Origin: WYZ-LMO2 sp040514265
GTDB taxonomy: Archaea; Halobacteriota; Archaeoglobi; Archaeoglobales; Archaeoglobaceae
Direction: 5' to 3'
Assembly: GCA_040514265.1 (NCBI GenBank)
Contig: JBEVCD010000002.1
Coordinates: forward strand, 1-15,926
Length of the DNA stretch: 15,926 nt
Numbering within the stretch: the first letter of the stretch is position 1; each line of letters starts with the position of its first letter. The notes under the pieces were generated by a model. That model saw nothing but the letters and a program-made list of their open reading frames with translations. It was not told the origin of the DNA and ran no database searches. The translations under genes were made by a program, and so were the position numbers. This document shows, in pieces, positions 7,926 through 13,796 of this stretch.

Positions 7926-8648
7926 ATGATAATCGCACTCGCGAACCTGCACTCGAACCTGCTGGCTTTGGCGGAAATTCTCTCGTACGCCGAGCGCATG
8001 AAGGAGGAGGGGACGAGCGTCGAGGCAGTATACGTAATCTCGCCCTTCGGGCTGATGCCGTATCCGAGGGAGGTCTACGAGCTCCTCCACGAGAAACCGG
8101 AGTTCATAAGGGTCGTAGCCGGTAAGTACGACAGACTGCTCGCGAAGTGGAGTGAGCTGAGCGAGGAGGAGAAGGAGTCCTACGGCGTGGTGGCTGAAGT
8201 TCTCGACGTCTACTGGGACATGCTCGGTCACGAGGGGAGGAAGTGGGTGAGGAACATGGAGGAGAGTTTCCTCACCGAAAGGTTCGGCGACAACGAGTTC
8301 TACTTCGTCTACGGTCTGCTCGAAGCTCCGGACGAGATGCCGCTCGAAAACGAGCCCCCTTCGTACTACGAGGCGAAGTTCGCGGAGCTGAGGAAGTACG
8401 AGGTAATAGTCGTAGCCGGAAGGAAGCAGTACGTCGTTCCCACGAGGATCGGGAAGTTCGTGTGTCCCGGCGTAGCCGGGCTCGGAAGAACCGCCGACTT
8501 CGCGGTGATCGATACCAAGGGCTTAGCCGTCTCGTTCGACAGCGTCGAGTATAAAGTTAGCGAAGTTGAGGACGCGATAGAGCAACTCGACGTTTCGGCG
8601 AAAGCCAAGGAGTTTCTGAAAGATGCCCTCTACCGGGAAGTTTTTTAA
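7926..8648 (+). CDS. degenerate calcineurin-like phosphoesterase (probable pseudoenzyme)
   Basis: A 240-residue protein that follows the layout of the YfcE/MPP-type metallophosphoesterases but lacks most metal ligands. The usual SDIHGN becomes ALANLHSN (residues 4-11: Asp replaced by N7, H9 kept). The GD motif becomes VISPFG (37-42). GNHD becomes GKYD (66-69). The later HG becomes YG (130-131) and GHTH becomes GRKQ (166-169). Fold landmarks remain: P-x-EV-x-x-LL after motif II and PGVAGLGR (182-189) where active members have NPGSVG-x-R. The frame is intact and codon use matches its neighbours, so this is not a decayed gene. Activity is doubtful; a binding, structural or regulatory role is more likely. 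It is divergent from hisS and precedes nac. Confidence 0.65.
   Translation: MIIALANLHSNLLALAEILSYAERMKEEGTSVEAVYVISPFGLMPYPREVYELLHEKPEFIRVVAGKYDRLLAKWSELSEEEKESYGVVAEVLDVYWDMLGHEGRKWVRNMEESFLTERFGDNEFYFVYGLLEAPDEMPLENEPPSYYEAKFAELRKYEVIVVAGRKQYVVPTRIGKFVCPGVAGLGRTADFAVIDTKGLAVSFDSVEYKVSEVEDAIEQLDVSAKAKEFLKDALYREVF
8641..8648 (+). promoter_or_regulatory. TATA-like box for nac
   Basis: TTTTTTAA includes the TAA stop of the upstream gene and is centred about 25 bases before the nac ATG at 8670. No Shine-Dalgarno is present in the 21-base gap, again pointing to a leaderless transcript. Confidence 0.5.
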
Positions 8649-8669
8649 TTTTCCGAAAAATCAGCTCAC

Positions 8670-8996
8670 ATGCTGCCGCTGAACCCGAAGCAGATGAAGA
8701 AGATGATGAAGCAGATGGGCATAGAGGTCGAGGAGATCGATGCCGAGGAGGTGATAATAAGGACGAGTGTGGAAGAGTTCGTTTTCAGAAACCCGACGGT
8801 GACGAAGATATCCGCCAAGGGCTTGGAGACCTTTCAGGTAATCGGGGAGTACGAAGTCGTGAAGAGGGTGGAGGTGAGCGAAGAGGACGTGAAGTTTGTG
8901 ATGGAACAGGCTAACGTCGACGAGGAAACAGCTCGCAGGGTTCTGGAGGAGGCTGGAGGAGACATAGCCGAGGCTCTGATGAAGCTGCAGCGATGA
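8670..8996 (+). CDS. nac: nascent polypeptide-associated complex protein (archaeal NAC)
   Basis: A 108-residue protein with the two parts of archaeal NAC. The N-terminal part has the basic ribosome-contacting start NPKQMKKMMKQMG and the NAC beta-barrel (about 15-65, with VFRNPTVTKI). A C-terminal UBA domain follows (about 70-108, ending GGDIAEALMKL). It binds nascent chains at the ribosome exit tunnel as a homodimer. Its stop overlaps the trmI start in an ATGA quartet, so the two are translationally coupled and form the head of a small translation-linked operon. Confidence 0.93.
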   Translation: MLPLNPKQMKKMMKQMGIEVEEIDAEEVIIRTSVEEFVFRNPTVTKISAKGLETFQVIGEYEVVKRVEVSEEDVKFVMEQANVDEETARRVLEEAGGDIAEALMKLQR

Positions 8997-9730
8997 AGCC
9001 GCCGGTGGTGCTCGTAAGAGGTAGGCACAGTTTCCTCGTCGAAAAGTTCGAGGGCGTTCTCCATACCCACGACGGTAAGATAAACCTTGAGGAGTTGAGG
9101 GGGAAAAATTACGGTGACGAGGTAGCCACGCACCTCGGTGTCAAGTACAGAATTCTCCCGTTCAAACCGCCGGACTTCTTCAAGCACTTCAGGAGAGCAT
9201 CAACGCCCGTGATGCCGAAGGACATAGGAGCTGTCATAGTCTACACCGGCTTGTCGCCGGACTCCCTCGTCTTCGACGCTGGAACCGGTAGCGGAATGGT
9301 GGCTGCTTATCTGGCTTACCACTGCAAGTACGGCGAAGTTGTGACGGTGGAGAAGAGACAGGAGTTTGCGGAGATTGCGAGGAGGAACTTCGAGCTCGCA
9401 AAGCTCAGAAACGTTCATCAGATCGTCGGCGACGCTCTGGAAATTGCCGAATGCTTCCGCAAAGAGTTCGATCTGGCGTTCATCGACATGAAGGACGACG
9501 TGGCATTTGTCCCGAAAGCCCGGAAGCTGCTCAAGCCCGGCGCGTATCTGGTCGTATACAACCCCTACATAGAGGCTGCGAGAGCTGTATACGAGGAGAT
9601 GCGCAGGTGCGGGTTCGTCGAGGTGGAGGCTTTCGAAATCTTACGGGTCGACCTCGACATAAAGAGGGTCGGGACGAGGACGGCAACGAGGGTCTGGCAC
9701 ACGGGCTACATAGTTATGGGGAGGAACTAG
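8993..9730 (+). CDS. trmI: TrmI-type tRNA (adenine-N1)-methyltransferase (position 57/58)
   Basis: A 245-residue class I SAM-dependent methyltransferase with a small N-terminal domain (about 1-75), as in archaeal and bacterial TrmI. Motif I is FDAGTGSGM (94-102), the ribose-binding acid is E120, and VGDALE (146-151) is the adenine-binding motif. MPKDIGAVIVYTGL matches the family's P-K-D-x-G-x-I-x-x-x-x-G element before the Rossmann fold. The motif around the catalytic Asp is FIDMKDD (163-169) where well-studied members have D-x-P-x-PW, and the C-terminal GHTG is WHTG (235-238). These changes leave some doubt about exact specificity. It follows nac with a 4-base overlap and precedes the DUF116 gene by one base. 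Confidence 0.82.
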   Translation: MKPPVVLVRGRHSFLVEKFEGVLHTHDGKINLEELRGKNYGDEVATHLGVKYRILPFKPPDFFKHFRRASTPVMPKDIGAVIVYTGLSPDSLVFDAGTGSGMVAAYLAYHCKYGEVVTVEKRQEFAEIARRNFELAKLRNVHQIVGDALEIAECFRKEFDLAFIDMKDDVAFVPKARKLLKPGAYLVVYNPYIEAARAVYEEMRRCGFVEVEAFEILRVDLDIKRVGTRTATRVWHTGYIVMGRN

Positions 9731-9731
9731 C

Positions 9732-10274
9732 ATGGACATAAGGAGGCTTATTTCGGCTGGTATCGATCTCGGAACCAGGAGCGCGGTGAAGGCAGCTCTA
9801 AAGCTCCTCGGAGAGGACGAGAGACAGGCTGACATCGTTTTTATAGCTGTTAAGAACGTCCTCAACAGGAAAGACTGGAGGAAGACGGACATCAGCCGAA
9901 GAGCGATCTTTCTTCCGCACTGCCTCAGGGATCCAGAGAAATGCAAAGCCAAGCTCGGAGAATACGGTTACACATGCGAGCGCTGCGGAAGTTGTCCCAT
10001 AGGTGAAATAGTGGACTTTGCGGAGTCCCTCGGATACGATAAGGTCTACGTGGTTCCTGGCGGCAGCATGGTGATGAGAATACTCTCGAAGATAGACGTC
10101 GACGCAGTCCTCGGCGTCGCCTGCGTTCCGGAGCTGTGCGAGGCACTCGAAAGGATAAGAATTCCCGCACAGGCTGTGCCTCTGAGCAAAGCCGGCTGTT
10201 TCAGAACGGACGTCGACATCGAGAAGGTCAAGAGGGTTCTGAGCGATGAAGAGGGAGCTGGAAATTCTCCTTGA
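9732..10274 (+). CDS. DUF116 family protein, cysteine-rich
   Basis: A 180-residue protein of the DUF116 family, function unknown. Family landmarks are LPHCLR (61-66), the cluster C82-x2-C85-x2-C88 in TCERCGSCPIGEI, VPGGSMV (108-114), GVACVPELC (128-136) and AGCFRTDVD (154-162). Cysteines at 64, 71, 82, 85, 88, 131, 136 and 156 look suited to one or more metal or Fe-S sites. Some family members have an N-terminal membrane part; none is present here. GGGGAGG at 9719-9725 gives a proper Shine-Dalgarno for the ATG. The 3' end overlaps the METTL5-like methyltransferase gene by 29 bases, so the two are probably coupled. Confidence 0.85.
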   Translation: MDIRRLISAGIDLGTRSAVKAALKLLGEDERQADIVFIAVKNVLNRKDWRKTDISRRAIFLPHCLRDPEKCKAKLGEYGYTCERCGSCPIGEIVDFAESLGYDKVYVVPGGSMVMRILSKIDVDAVLGVACVPELCEALERIRIPAQAVPLSKAGCFRTDVDIEKVKRVLSDEEGAGNSP

Positions 10275-10854
10275 GAGGCTCGAAGGCTTCAGAAACCCCA
10301 AAATAGAGCTCGAACAGTACGTCACACCTCCGAAGCTTGCAGCCTTCGTGCTTACTCAAGCCGAACTTCACGGCGACCTCAGCATCGTCGCCGACCTCGG
10401 ATGTGGAACGGGAGTGCTAGCTATAGGAGCGGCTCTCTTGGGCGCTCTCGCTTTCGGAATAGACGTCGACGTCGAGGCTTTGAAGATAGCCGCGAGCAAC
10501 GCGAGAAGACTTAAAGTTGCCGTCGACTTCGTCGCATGCGACGTCAGAGACCTCTGCGTTTCGCGGCGGGTTACGACTGTCATGAACCCTCCCTTCGGGA
10601 TACAGAGGAGACATGCCGACAGACCCTTCCTCGAAAAAGCCCTGGAAATATCGAACGTAGTTTACACCATCCACTCCGCAGGTAGCGAGCCCTTCGTGAG
10701 GAGAATCGCCGAAGATAGAGGTTTCGCTGTCACGCACGTGTGGAGGTTCCTCGTTCCGCTCAGAAGAACCTACTCCTTTCACGAGAGGGACTTCAAGGAG
10801 ATAGCTGTCGAGGTCTTTAGAATCGTCAGAGCTTCCCCCGGTAGAACTTCGTAG
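10246..10854 (+). CDS. METTL5-like RNA/DNA N6-adenine methyltransferase family protein
   Basis: A 202-residue SAM-dependent methyltransferase. Motif I is DLGCGTG (50-56), GIDVD (71-75) binds the cofactor ribose region, and NPPFG (114-118) is the N6-adenine-type catalytic motif. The N-terminal LEGFRNPKIELEQYVTP closely follows human METTL5 and its archaeal relatives, and VVYTIHSAGS (138-147) matches the segment after the catalytic motif. Human METTL5 makes a single m6A in 18S rRNA; an rRNA target here is inference. The N-terminal match supports the early ATG and thus a real 29-base overlap with the DUF116 gene. The 3' end overlaps the convergent Lrp-type gene by 29 bases. Confidence 0.85.
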   Translation: MKRELEILLERLEGFRNPKIELEQYVTPPKLAAFVLTQAELHGDLSIVADLGCGTGVLAIGAALLGALAFGIDVDVEALKIAASNARRLKVAVDFVACDVRDLCVSRRVTTVMNPPFGIQRRHADRPFLEKALEISNVVYTIHSAGSEPFVRRIAEDRGFAVTHVWRFLVPLRRTYSFHERDFKEIAVEVFRIVRASPGRTS

Positions 10855-11386
10855 CCGGACAGCCCAGGCACTTTTCGACTTTGTACCTCTCACACTTTCC
10901 GCAGTCCACGCCGCACGGCGCGGCATAGACCTTCTCGTCGACCACCTTCACGTCGAGGAAAGCGTCGTAGTGCATCTCCTGTACGGGGTAGACCTCGTAC
11001 TTCCTTACCCCCGGTTGCGAGCGAAGCGAGCACTCTTCGAGGGTGATGGATTCGAGGGTGTGCATGTCCTCAGCCCAAACGATTGCAAAGAGGTTGTAAC
11101 CTCCAAGCGTCACGAAGAACTTGACGATCCTCGGACACTTCTCGAACTTTCTGAGCATCTCTCGCAGGTCTTTTGCGCTCTCAACCTCCATAGCCACGAT
11201 AGCAGCCAGAATTCCGAGCTTTTCGGTGTTGAGGAGCGTGGTGCGCTTTATCACTCCCTCCCTTTCCAGCCTGTCTATTCGCTTCTTTGCCCCCATAGCG
11301 GACATGCCTATGGATCTTCCGATTTCGGCGAGCGTAGGTTGCGATTTTTGCAGAAGAGATATTATCCTACGATCCTTTTCGTCCAT
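10826..11386 (-). CDS. Lrp/AsnC-family transcription regulator with C-terminal cysteine cluster
   Basis: A 186-residue protein. Residues 1-50 form the AsnC-type winged helix-turn-helix (MDEKDRRIISLLQ, then IGRSIGMSAMGAKKRIDRLE as the helix-turn-helix). Residues about 57-137 are an AsnC-like ligand/oligomerisation (RAM) domain. The tail adds C158-x3-C162-x2-C165-x7-C173-x2-C176, ending CLGCPATKFYRG, which looks like a zinc or Fe-S site. The chosen start gives the standard MD-x-x-D-x-x-I-x-x-LL beginning and is preceded by GAGGAG (11396-11401, minus strand). An upstream extension to 11488 would run over the divergent gene's promoter and start. Likely autoregulated from the shared intergenic region; its other targets are unknown. 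Confidence 0.87.
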   Translation of the reverse strand: MDEKDRRIISLLQKSQPTLAEIGRSIGMSAMGAKKRIDRLEREGVIKRTTLLNTEKLGILAAIVAMEVESAKDLREMLRKFEKCPRIVKFFVTLGGYNLFAIVWAEDMHTLESITLEECSLRSQPGVRKYEVYPVQEMHYDAFLDVKVVDEKVYAAPCGVDCGKCERYKVEKCLGCPATKFYRGKL

Positions 11387-11404
11387 GCTCTGAATCTCCT
11401 CGGA

Positions 11405-11429
11405 AACTTTAAGCTTACTCCCCAAAGTT
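11405..11429. promoter_or_regulatory. candidate operator between the Lrp-type and HAD genes
   Basis: AACTTT at 11405-11410 and AAAGTT at 11424-11429 are perfect inverted arms with a 13-base spacer, and the spacer edge contains the palindrome TAAGCTTA (11410-11417). Lrp-family proteins often bind such dyads at their own promoters. The site lies at the expected Lrp transcription start. The arms are short, so this is a suggestion only. Confidence 0.35.
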
Positions 11430-11436
11430 AAAAATA
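11428..11436. promoter_or_regulatory. AT box usable as TATA by the divergent Lrp-type and HAD genes
   Basis: TTAAAAATA is centred 25 bases before the plus-strand GTG at 11457, fitting a leaderless HAD mRNA. Read on the minus strand (TATTTTTAA) it would start the Lrp transcript about 19 bases before its ATG, leaving the GAGGAG Shine-Dalgarno inside the leader. A second weaker box, CTTAAA on the minus strand near 11408-11413, could instead give a leaderless Lrp mRNA. Confidence 0.5.
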
Positions 11437-11456
11437 TTGAGTCGCTATCAGAAGTT

Positions 11457-12110
11457 GTGCGAACCGTCATCTTCGACCTCGACAACACGCTCGTGGAGTT
11501 CGTAAATGCGAAGAGAAGAGCTTGTGAAGAGGTCGCGAAACTCGTAGGCAGTGACGGAGAGGAACTTTTCAGTTACTTCCTCCGGGGAAAGGGCTTCGAG
11601 AGCTGCGAGAACATAGCGGATTACTTGAAGGATAGAGGTGTCTACAGCGAAGAGCTCTACGAGGTTGCGGCGGAGCTTTACGAGGAAACGAAGCTGAGGG
11701 AACTGAAAGTGTACGATGGTGTTTTCGAGTTACTCGAAGAGCTGAAGAAGAGGGGTCTGAAGCTCTGCGTTGTAACCGATGCGGACAGAGAGAACGCGGA
11801 AAGGAGGTTGAGGAAGGCTGGAATAATCGGATACTTCGACCTGATAGTAACCTTCGACGACACGGGGAGAAAGAAGCCCGACCCCGCTCCGCTGGAGCTG
11901 GCTCTCCGGAAGCTCGGATGCCGTCCGGAAGACGCCATCTTGGTCGGCGACAGCGGTGGTAGAGATGTGGAAGCCGGAAAGAAGCTAGGAATTACGACTG
12001 TCCACGCCACCTACGGGTGCTGGAAGATTGAGGAGTGCAGGGCAGACTTCTCGATCTCTTCTCCGCTGGAACTGCTTGAGATCATCGAAGGCAAAAAGGA
12101 AAAGCGTTAA
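11457..12110 (+). CDS. HAD-superfamily hydrolase (phosphatase)
   Basis: A 217-residue HAD phosphatase with a C1-type helical cap. All four motifs are present: D7-L-D9-N-T (nucleophile and acid/base), T107 in VVTDAD, K140 in RKKPDPAP, and G164-D165 with D170 in LVGDSGGRD. The cap spans about residues 15-80. The KPDP-x-x-x-x-x-AL and VGDS patterns resemble the phosphoglycolate phosphatase / pyrophosphatase-like branch, but the substrate cannot be told. It begins with GTG, with a TATA-like box 25 bases upstream and no Shine-Dalgarno. It is divergent from the Lrp-type gene and ends 39 bases before fwdD, so read-through into fwd is possible. Confidence 0.88.
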   Translation: MRTVIFDLDNTLVEFVNAKRRACEEVAKLVGSDGEELFSYFLRGKGFESCENIADYLKDRGVYSEELYEVAAELYEETKLRELKVYDGVFELLEELKKRGLKLCVVTDADRENAERRLRKAGIIGYFDLIVTFDDTGRKKPDPAPLELALRKLGCRPEDAILVGDSGGRDVEAGKKLGITTVHATYGCWKIEECRADFSISSPLELLEIIEGKKEKR

Positions 12111-12127
12111 AAATGTGCTAAAAAAAC
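12106..12127 (+). promoter_or_regulatory. candidate promoter region for the fwd operon
   Basis: Two A-rich boxes lie between the HAD stop and fwdD: GTTAAAAATG (12106-12115) and CTAAAAAAAC (12118-12127). The first would give a leader of about 13-15 bases that includes the GGTGA at 12141. The second would place the start near the ATG. Because fwdD has a good Shine-Dalgarno, the first is preferred. Confidence 0.4.
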
Positions 12128-12130
12128 ACC

Positions 12131-12186
12131 CAGTAGTTCTGGTGAGACCATGATCGAGGTCGAGATAGTCACCGGTAGAACTACTG
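12131..12186 (+). promoter_or_regulatory. inverted repeat enclosing the fwdD ribosome binding site and start
   Basis: CAGTAGTTCT (12131-12140) pairs perfectly with AGAACTACTG (12177-12186). Inside it, GGTGA (12141-12145, the Shine-Dalgarno) pairs with TCACC (12169-12173), leaving a 3-base bulge, and GACC (12146-12149) can pair with GGTC (12158-12161). The ATG at 12150 would sit in the loop. The full stem exists in RNA only if transcription starts at or before about 12131, for example by read-through from the HAD gene. Confidence 0.45.
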
Positions 12187-12518
12187 ATCAGGGCTCGACC
12201 GTCGAGGAGAAGTTCAGCGAGGAGTATTTCAAAGCCGTAAGCTACATAGAACTCAGCGAAGAGGACTTCACAGCCCTCGGCTTGCAGGAAGGCGACAGGG
12301 TGAAGGTGAAAACGGAGTTCAGTGAGGTTGTAGTCTTCGCTAAGAAGGGCGAACTGCCGAAGGGCGTCGCATTCATGCCGATGGGACCCTACGCTAACAT
12401 GGTGATAGACCCCGACACCGACGGAACGGGGATGCCGAGGTTCAAGGGTGTCAGGGCAAAAGTTGAGAAGACCGAAGAGAGAGTTTTGAGTGTAAAAGAG
12501 CTCCTGGAGGCGATTTAA
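12150..12518 (+). CDS. fwdD: formylmethanofuran dehydrogenase subunit D
   Basis: A 122-residue protein of the molybdopterin dinucleotide-binding beta-barrel type, which in other molybdo/tungsto-enzymes is the C-terminal domain of the catalytic chain and here is a separate subunit. VTGRTTDQG near the start and MPMGPYANMVIDPDTDGTGM (76-95) with PRFKG behind it are the FwdD landmarks. With FwdB it holds the bis-pterin tungsten or molybdenum cofactor. GGTGA four bases before the ATG is the ribosome binding site. fwdB starts immediately after its stop. It is the first gene of the fwd operon. Confidence 0.93.
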   Translation: MIEVEIVTGRTTDQGSTVEEKFSEEYFKAVSYIELSEEDFTALGLQEGDRVKVKTEFSEVVVFAKKGELPKGVAFMPMGPYANMVIDPDTDGTGMPRFKGVRAKVEKTEERVLSVKELLEAI

Positions 12519-13778
12519 ATGGGTGTAAACGTGGTCTGCACGTTTTGCGGTAGCGTTTGCGACGACGGCGTTTACGAAGACGGAAAAATCAAGAGGCTGT
12601 GCAAGCTCGGCAGCAGCAAGTTCTCTTTCGAGGGGAAGCAGAGGTTAAAGTCGCCGATGATCGACGGAAAAGAGGTGAGCTACGAGGAGGCTATAGAAAA
12701 GGCTGCGGAAATCCTCGTCAACGCGAAGAGGCCTCTGCTCTACGGCTGGGCTTCGACTGCTAACGAGGCGATAAGACTCGGCGTCATCCTTGCCGAGAAG
12801 GTTGGCGGAGTTTATGACCAGTGCGCGAGCGTCTGCCACGCTCCCGGAACGCTGGCTACGATCGAGGAGGGAATTCCGGGAGGGACGCTCGGGGCGATAA
12901 AGAACAGAGCCGATGTAGTCGTTTTCTGGGGAGCGAACCCGATGGAAGCTCATCCAAGGCACGGGATGCGTTACTCCATATCGGCTAAGGGTCTGCTGAT
13001 CAAGGACAGGAAACAGCGGAAGGTCGTGGTTGTCGACGTGAGAAAAACGAGAACCGCAAGACTCGCAGACGTATTTGTCCAGATAAAGCCAGGATACGAC
13101 TACGCGATATTTACAGCTCTGCGCTCGATCATAAGCGGGAACAGCGACGCAGTTCCCAGCGAGGTCGGTGGTGTGAAGAAGGAGCAGCTCGTCGAGCTTG
13201 CGGAGCTGATGAAGAGCGCGAAGTACGGTGCGATACTCTACGGCCTGGGCGTAACTCAGTCGAGGGGCAGGGACAGGAACGTCGAGAACGCTGTCAAGCT
13301 CGTTCAGCTGCTGAACAGACACACAAGATGGATAATCTGGCCCATGAGGGGGCACTACAACGTCGTGGGAGCTGGCGAGGTTCCGGCTTGGGAGGTGGGC
13401 TACCAGTACGCGATCGACTTCAGCAGAGGTTACCCGAGGTTCTTCCCCAACGAGTTCGCAGCCGTGGAGGTTCTCAAGAGGAGGGACTGCGACGCCGCGC
13501 TGATAATCGCATCCGACCCGGCGGCGCACTTCCCGAGAGCTGCCGTACAGCACCTAAAGAGGATACCGGTCATTCAGATCGACCCGTTCGTCAACATGAC
13601 CACAATGCTCGCGAACGTCGTGATACCTTCGGCTGTCTACGGCATCGAAGCCGAGGGCACGGCTTACAGGATGGATGTCATACCTCTCAGACTAAAGAAA
13701 GTCGTGGACTCGCCCTACTGGAGCGACGAGCAGATTCTGGAGAAGATGTTGGAGAAGGTCCTCGAACTTAAGGGGTGA
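12519..13778 (+). CDS. fwdB: formylmethanofuran dehydrogenase subunit B (catalytic, cysteine form)
   Basis: A 419-residue molybdopterin oxidoreductase-type subunit that reduces CO2 to formate at the W/Mo site, or oxidises it in reverse. C7-x2-C10-x3-C14 and C28 are the N-terminal [4Fe-4S] ligands. In YDQCASVCHAPG the second cysteine (C106), followed by H107, corresponds to the metal-ligating residue that is selenocysteine in some methanogens; here it is a normal TGC codon. VVFWGANPMEAHPRH is the cofactor-binding segment. The ATG abuts the fwdD stop with no gap, with GGAGG at 12505-12509 as Shine-Dalgarno. The C-terminal dinucleotide domain is missing, as expected, because FwdD supplies it. 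Confidence 0.95.
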   Translation: MGVNVVCTFCGSVCDDGVYEDGKIKRLCKLGSSKFSFEGKQRLKSPMIDGKEVSYEEAIEKAAEILVNAKRPLLYGWASTANEAIRLGVILAEKVGGVYDQCASVCHAPGTLATIEEGIPGGTLGAIKNRADVVVFWGANPMEAHPRHGMRYSISAKGLLIKDRKQRKVVVVDVRKTRTARLADVFVQIKPGYDYAIFTALRSIISGNSDAVPSEVGGVKKEQLVELAELMKSAKYGAILYGLGVTQSRGRDRNVENAVKLVQLLNRHTRWIIWPMRGHYNVVGAGEVPAWEVGYQYAIDFSRGYPRFFPNEFAAVEVLKRRDCDAALIIASDPAAHFPRAAVQHLKRIPVIQIDPFVNMTTMLANVVIPSAVYGIEAEGTAYRMDVIPLRLKKVVDSPYWSDEQILEKMLEKVLELKG

Positions 13779-13796
13779 TCGCCTTGCTCTGGATCA
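13772..13796 (+). promoter_or_regulatory. ribosome binding site that selects the fwdA TTG start, in a short inverted repeat
   Basis: GGGGTGATC (13772-13780) matches the archaeal anti-Shine-Dalgarno very well and is correctly spaced for the TTG at 13784, whereas the GTG at 13775 lies inside it. The same GGTGA-to-start spacing is seen at fwdD and fwdC. TGATC (13776-13780) can pair with GATCA (13792-13796), leaving the TTG in an 11-base loop. Confidence 0.55.

Noticed and set aside
7857..8231. In-frame upstream extension of hisS
   Set aside because: The HisRS family begins at the ERPRGTRDF segment, the TATA box for hisS lies at 7877-7884 inside the extension, and the extension would run antisense through the phosphoesterase-like gene.
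7926..8648. Frameshift or pseudogene as the reason for the missing phosphoesterase ligands
   Set aside because: The frame is open throughout, the fold landmarks stay in register from motif I to the PGVAG segment, and codon use is like that of neighbouring genes. Substitution, not decay, explains it.
11387..11488. In-frame upstream extension of the Lrp-type gene
   Set aside because: It would cross the divergent HAD start and the AT-rich promoter region. MDEKDRRIISLL is the normal AsnC-family start and has a Shine-Dalgarno.
12834..12836. Selenocysteine at the FwdB metal ligand
   Set aside because: The codon is TGC (cysteine), not TGA, so no recoding is needed.
12645..13553. 302-codon open frame on the minus strand over fwdB
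   Set aside because: Antisense shadow of fwdB, with no recognisable domain.
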